From the NCBI GenBank assembly GCA_964407525.1, contig CAYOWC010000230.1, forward strand, positions 1 to 8,085: a stretch of DNA of 8,085 nucleotides. Direction: 5' to 3'. The stretch comes from DUZB01 sp964407525 (lineage in GTDB: Bacteria; Desulfobacterota; DSM-4660; Desulfatiglandales; Desulfatiglandaceae). The translations under genes and the position numbers were made by a program. The notes under the pieces were generated by a model. The model saw nothing but the letters and a program-made list of their open reading frames with translations, did no database searches and was not told where the DNA came from. Shown here in pieces: positions 5,218 to 8,085 of this stretch (positions within the stretch are counted from its first letter, which is position 1; each line of letters begins with the position of its first letter).

Positions 5218-5331
5218 CAACGGTTTTGTTCAAGTCATCGTCTTCGCCGATCGCATGGAAGTGTGGAATCCCGGTGAACTGCCGACCGGACTTACTCCTG
5301 ATTTGTTGCGTGAGCCCCATGGGCCGATATG
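5144..5331 (+). pseudogene. COG2865-type ATPase domain fragment (second half of the DUF4062 fusion)
   Basis: Read in the frame of 5144, this encodes VTFEIPRPVILEAIVNAVAH, then RDYSSNGFVQVIVFADRMEVWNPGELP and GLTPDLLREPH. That is the core of the HATPase_c_4 domain found in ATP-binding proteins fused to DUF4062. The preceding AlbA_2 region is missing. Homology stops again at REPHGPI, where the family continues into RNPLIA and a GTGT motif. The fragment therefore has only the middle of the nucleotide site and cannot be functional. It differs in sequence from the other ATPase at 1208-2008, so the two are not duplicates. Confidence 0.75.
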
Positions 5332-5428
5332 CGAATCGAAATGCAGTAAAGGAAAACGGCCGAACTTCATCATTTTTCAAGAACGATGTACCCTGCGGGA
5401 GCGCCTATTCTACCACATAACCATCGTT

Positions 5429-5469
5429 ATCAGGTGTTTGCGGTATGAAAATACAGCTTCGCACCTGAT
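5429..5469. repeat. Imperfect hairpin
   Basis: ATCAGGTG (5429-5436) pairs with CACCTGAT (5462-5469). Inside, GTAT (5443-5446) pairs with ATAC (5451-5454) around a GAAA tetraloop. There is no T-run after it, so it is not a typical intrinsic terminator. Function unknown. Confidence 0.4.
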
Positions 5470-5540
5470 GCCTTGTGCCTCCGGCAGACTTGACGCTTGC
5501 AGAATTCAGGTAAAAGAGCAAACAAACGGATAGAAGCACC

Positions 5541-5635
5541 GTCATTCCGGGCCTGTCCACTGGCTTTTTGGTGGGCTTGACCCGGAATCCAGGAACTTCA
5601 TAGGCACTCTGGATTCCCGCTTTCGCGGGAATGAC
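5541..5635. repeat. Palindromic MITE-like element (GTCATTCC ... GGAATGAC)
   Basis: The element begins GTCATTCC (5541-5548) and ends with the inverse GGAATGAC (5628-5635). Its right arm has a perfect hairpin, ATTCCCGC (5613-5620) and GCGGGAAT (5625-5632), around TTTC. This GGATTCCCGCTTTCGCGGGA type of repeat is abundant and dispersed in many proteobacterial genomes. The left arm is longer than usual, with extra sequence splitting the expected CCGGGCTTGACCCGG hairpin. Confidence 0.8.
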
Positions 5636-5702
5636 ATGGGTGGAATGCTCCTCTTAGCAAGCGGCATTCTCATCGACGAAAAAACCAACGGATAAAACAC
5701 TG

Positions 5703-7664
5703 ATGCCACAGGAAACCATTACATCCATCGATATCTTGAAATTCATCGACGGCGAATTCAGAACTGCCGCACGGGACGTCCTTGAACTGCACAGCCTTGA
5801 AATAGAGGAAAGGGAGGAGAAGTTCAGATGCCTCCCGATTGTCCACGAAGGCGATAATGTCTTTTCTTACAGTAAGAATTCCTCCAAATTCAGGACCGGG
5901 GACTTTATATTGTTGAACCCCCACATGAAAGAGATGAAAGGAGAGTTGATCCGGGAGGGGAATAAGCTGGTCATCAGGGATCTGGATGAGAAAAAGAAGC
6001 GGATTTTACTGGATGATCCCTATTCCTGGTGGGGCAATAACTACCACCCTGCGGCTGGTGAAAAATGCCTCATCGACGATCGAGTGGTGAGCAGATTCCC
6101 CCTTTTTTCGTACCCTGCCTGGGCTTCAGGATATCTCAGCACCAGGAAAACGCCCGGCCCTTTGATCCGTAAGATCCTGTCCGGCTTGCATGTTGTTTCG
6201 GAAACAGAAGGCCCGTTTCTTCAGCCTCCTCCATTTCTCCTGGATGGACAGAAACAAGCCTTTTCACATGCCCTGAAAAATCCCCTTTCCCTTATACAGG
6301 GGCCGCCTGGAACGGGAAAGACCTTTCTCATTTCGCAGATCACCGAAGCCCTGGTGAACACGGGTCACAGGGTCTTCATCTGTTCTTTTTCACATCGCGC
6401 CATCAACAATGCCCTGAATGCTTGTGTTCGCGACACTTCGCTTGCGCATGTGGCCAAAATCGGCGGAGATTATTCCAATGATGACCTGGATGATAGCGTG
6501 GGGAATGATTCCGGTTTCCCCGTCGTGGGTATGACAGCCTTTGAAGCGTTCAAACCCATATCCGGCATGATCAGGAGTCTGCTCAAAAAAAGAGCACATA
6601 CACCACCCGATGTGCCAAAGGTTAGGGATGAACAGTACTGGCGAAAACTGGACGCTTATACAAAATCCATCTTTGAAGCGGGAGTTTCGGAAAGGAAACC
6701 TGAATATGATGTGGCCATATTCGACGAAGCCAGTCAGTTGTTGATTCACCATGCCCTGATGGCCATGCCCCAGGCCGGCAGGTATATTTTTGTGGGGGAT
6801 CACCAACAGATGCCGCCGGTGATCCAGGGATACCACAGGGGAAACCCGGTGAATCGGTCGGTCTTTTCCTATCTCGTTCGTCAATATCCGGAGCTAAACA
6901 ATATCCTGGATGAAACCAGGCGTATGAATCAGGCCATAACCTCTTTTCCCAGCACGGAATACTATGGGGGACGCTTGAAACCGATAGCAGAAATTCGAGA
7001 TCAGAAATTGAAGGTCAAGAAACTGCCTGAAAATCCCATCTTCAAAAGGATCCTCGACCCGGAAAATCCTGTGGTTTTTGTCCATGTCGAGCATGAGGGA
7101 TATTCCCAGGAATCCCCTGAAGAAGCTTTGGTGGTGGCAGAGATTGTTTTTGAATTGGTTTCAGTTTGCGGCATCGACCCGAAAGACGGCCTTTGCGTAG
7201 TGGCGGCCCACAGGCGGCAGAATAACCTTATTCGTGAATACATCGCACGAATGGTCAAGAAGAAACGGCTCAAGAAAACTACTTCTGAAAAACTCCTTTC
7301 CCCGGACCTTGTGATCGATACGGTGGAGCGGATTCAGGGGCAGGAAAGAGATGTGGTTGTAGTGTCACTCACCGCTTCAGATGAGGAACACATCAAAGCG
7401 GAGAAGGACTTCCTGATGATGCCCAACCGGATGAATGTATCCTTTACCCGGCCTCGAACGAAATTGATTGTGGTGGGGAGCAAGAAATTGTTCCGAGTTA
7501 TCCCGGCCGATCGGGACCAGCAATACGAAGATGAGGTGGATGGCAGGAAGATCCTCCGGTCAAAAGGGGTTACTCTGACCAACCATTTCAGGCGGTGGTA
7601 CTTTCATGCAAAGGAATCACAGAAAATGGTAGATGCAACAGATTTAACCAAGAAGTGGTTGTAA
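5703..7664 (+). CDS. SF1B DNA/RNA helicase, Dna2/UPF1-like (AAA_11/AAA_12)
   Basis: This 653-aa ATP-driven translocase/helicase has a complete superfamily 1 motor. Motifs in order: Q-motif region LDGQKQAFSHAL (180-191), Walker A GPPGTGKT (200-207), Walker B IFDEAS (339-344), motif III FVGDHQQMPPV (363-373), motif IV LDETRRMN (402-409), motif V DTVERIQGQERDVVVVSL (539-556) and motif VI NVSFTRPRTKLIVVG (578-592). Motif VI has SFTRPR where most relatives have ALTRAR; the key arginine R583 is kept. The first 180 residues are a non-motor region, probably an OB/1B-type accessory part, with no nuclease motif that I can see. The start is ATG 5703: the frame opens at 5658 but has no other ATG, GTG or TTG. 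The ribosome site is weak. The gene stands alone, downstream of repeats and broken defence genes. A defence or repair role is possible but not shown by the sequence. Confidence 0.9.
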   Translation: MPQETITSIDILKFIDGEFRTAARDVLELHSLEIEEREEKFRCLPIVHEGDNVFSYSKNSSKFRTGDFILLNPHMKEMKGELIREGNKLVIRDLDEKKKRILLDDPYSWWGNNYHPAAGEKCLIDDRVVSRFPLFSYPAWASGYLSTRKTPGPLIRKILSGLHVVSETEGPFLQPPPFLLDGQKQAFSHALKNPLSLIQGPPGTGKTFLISQITEALVNTGHRVFICSFSHRAINNALNACVRDTSLAHVAKIGGDYSNDDLDDSVGNDSGFPVVGMTAFEAFKPISGMIRSLLKKRAHTPPDVPKVRDEQYWRKLDAYTKSIFEAGVSERKPEYDVAIFDEASQLLIHHALMAMPQAGRYIFVGDHQQMPPVIQGYHRGNPVNRSVFSYLVRQYPELNNILDETRRMNQAITSFPSTEYYGGRLKPIAEIRDQKLKVKKLPENPIFKRILDPENPVVFVHVEHEGYSQESPEEALVVAEIVFELVSVCGIDPKDGLCVVAAHRRQNNLIREYIARMVKKKRLKKTTSEKLLSPDLVIDTVERIQGQERDVVVVSLTASDEEHIKAEKDFLMMPNRMNVSFTRPRTKLIVVGSKKLFRVIPADRDQQYEDEVDGRKILRSKGVTLTNHFRRWYFHAKESQKMVDATDLTKKWL

Positions 7665-7722
7665 TTTTGCTTAGGGGAAGGATGTAATATCTTGACTTAT
7701 GGCATCAAAGCCCCCTTACTAT

Positions 7723-7742
7723 GACCACAATATGTTGTGGTC
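7723..7742. promoter_or_regulatory. NrdR-box-like palindrome
   Basis: GACCACAATATGTTGTGGTC has 8-bp perfect arms around TATG. Its core CACAATATGTTGTG fits the NrdR box pattern CACWATATATWGTG at 13 of 14 positions. NrdR boxes normally occur as a pair about three helical turns apart before ribonucleotide reductase genes. Here there is only one, and no nrd gene is in view. TTGACT at 7692 with TACTAT at 7717 could be a promoter just before it, but the spacing (19) is poor. There is no T-run, so an intrinsic terminator is unlikely. Confidence 0.4.
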
Positions 7743-7921
7743 CATCGGTTAAATTTAAAGGGGCGTGAGACAAGGGCGCGCACAACTCAAAAATACCTGC
7801 ATTATCCTGAATTAGGGAAATATTTTAGGATACAAATGGCATTTAAAAGCTTGAATCAGGCCCGGTGTTTTCGGTTTAAATGTCAGAATTAGCTAAAATC
7901 AAAGAAAATCAAAATAGCGAT

Positions 7922-8085
7922 TTACCCTTTTATCACACCCAGGGGTTCAAGTTTTACGATAGGCGTAATTAAATCGAGCTGAGACAGGATTACGTCCTCG
8001 ATATCTTTGTAAGCCTGGGGGGCTTCTCCAAAATCAGAATTCCCTTTTCGGTCCTGACCCCATCGACCAAACACGATTCCTTCCA
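7922..8085 (-). CDS. rtcB: RNA-splicing ligase RtcB, C-terminal fragment (runs off the window)
   Basis: The minus strand encodes the last 53 residues of RtcB, the GTP- and Mn-dependent ligase that joins 2',3'-cyclic phosphate (or 3'-phosphate) and 5'-hydroxyl RNA ends in RNA repair or tRNA splicing. The tail reads FGEAPQAYKDIEDVI, then ITPIVKLEPLGVIKG and stop. The AYKD segment and the closing PLGV(I/V)KG are hallmarks of the family, and the penultimate lysine lies at the guanylate site in known structures. The gene is partial because the window ends, not because of damage. It converges on the helicase gene with 257 bases between their stops. Its start and any partner gene are outside the window. 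Confidence 0.9.
   Translation of the reverse strand, partial: EGIVFGRWGQDRKGNSDFGEAPQAYKDIEDVILSQLDLITPIVKLEPLGVIKG

Larger units (their letters stand above)
5340..5702. other. Non-coding stretch upstream of the helicase gene
   Basis: About 360 bases with no gene I can support. It holds an imperfect hairpin (5429-5469) and a palindromic MITE-like element (5541-5635). Several short open frames exist, but none resembles a known family or has a convincing ribosome site. No clear promoter for the helicase was found. Confidence 0.6.

Noticed and set aside
4847..5380. A 177-codon minus-strand frame opposite the DUF4062 and ATPase fragments
   Set aside because: Plus-strand reading gives clear family motifs on both fragments, and the minus-strand product resembles nothing, so it is a shadow.
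5429..5469. Integron attC site
   Set aside because: The hairpin lacks the RYYYAAC and GTTRRRY ends and there is no integrase or cassette array.
5190..5533. Short plus-strand frames after the ATPase fragment as separate small genes
   Set aside because: The one starting MEVWNPGELPTG is the middle of the ATPase domain with a random tail. The other is an out-of-frame shadow without a ribosome site.
7723..7742. Intrinsic terminator of the helicase gene
   Set aside because: The stem is AT-rich in the centre and not followed by a run of T.
7836..7892. Short ORF (about 18 codons) beginning MAFKSLNQ in the helicase-rtcB interval
   Set aside because: There is no ribosome site and no similarity, and the length is within chance.
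1..8085. CRISPR array, tRNA or rRNA genes
   Set aside because: No regularly spaced direct repeats and no cloverleaf or rRNA-like segments were seen. The repeats present are dispersed or a simple in-gene tandem.

Overview
The window looks like a decayed accessory or defence island from a draft genome, probably of a deltaproteobacterium (Desulfobacterota). That placement is inferred from protein flavour and from the types of dispersed repeats, not from a marker gene. A run of 100 N at 1108-1207 is a scaffold gap, so the window joins at least two contigs.

Region by region: 1-1107 is a short contig filled by a REP-associated (HUH/Y1) transposase gene with a perfect 18-bp inverted repeat at its two ends. 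After the gap, 1208-2008 is the 3' part of a COG2865-type ATP-binding protein that has lost its N-terminal half. 2195-3001 is an in-frame NERD-helicase relative whose ATPase motor domain appears deleted. 3135-3740 is an intact AbiEi antitoxin followed, with an ATGA overlap, by an AbiEii toxin gene cut off after about 43 codons. 4187-4564 encodes an unrecognised 125-aa protein. 4638-4784 is an orphan gene tail. 4738 to about 5331 is a DUF4062/ATPase fusion wrecked by a deletion and frameshift. 5541-5635 is a palindromic MITE-like element. 5703-7664 is an intact 653-aa SF1B (Dna2/UPF1-like) helicase. The window ends with the C-terminus of RtcB on the minus strand (7922-8085), convergent with the helicase.

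Two repeat families thread through the decayed part. One has G-rich starts (GGGGTCAAG-like) and ends GTTGACTCTT; it occurs at 2065, 3869, 4574 and, inverted, at 4617. One copy begins at the base where toxin homology stops, and another abuts the orphan gene tail, so these elements probably drove the gene loss. The second family is a GGGACGTCC palindrome followed by an AT-rich stretch, at 2027 and 4033. A 35-nt direct repeat (31 of 35 identical) suggests a decayed second copy of the 3' end of the 125-aa gene.

No complete new system is visible. Most defence-like genes here (AbiE, NERD helicase, DUF4062/ATPase, COG2865 ATPase) are broken. The full-length genes are the transposase, the AbiEi antitoxin, the 125-aa unknown and the Dna2-like helicase. 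The best leads are the dispersed GTTGACTCTT element as an agent of erosion, the orphan antitoxin, the motor-less NERD protein, and an isolated NrdR-box-like palindrome at 7723-7742.
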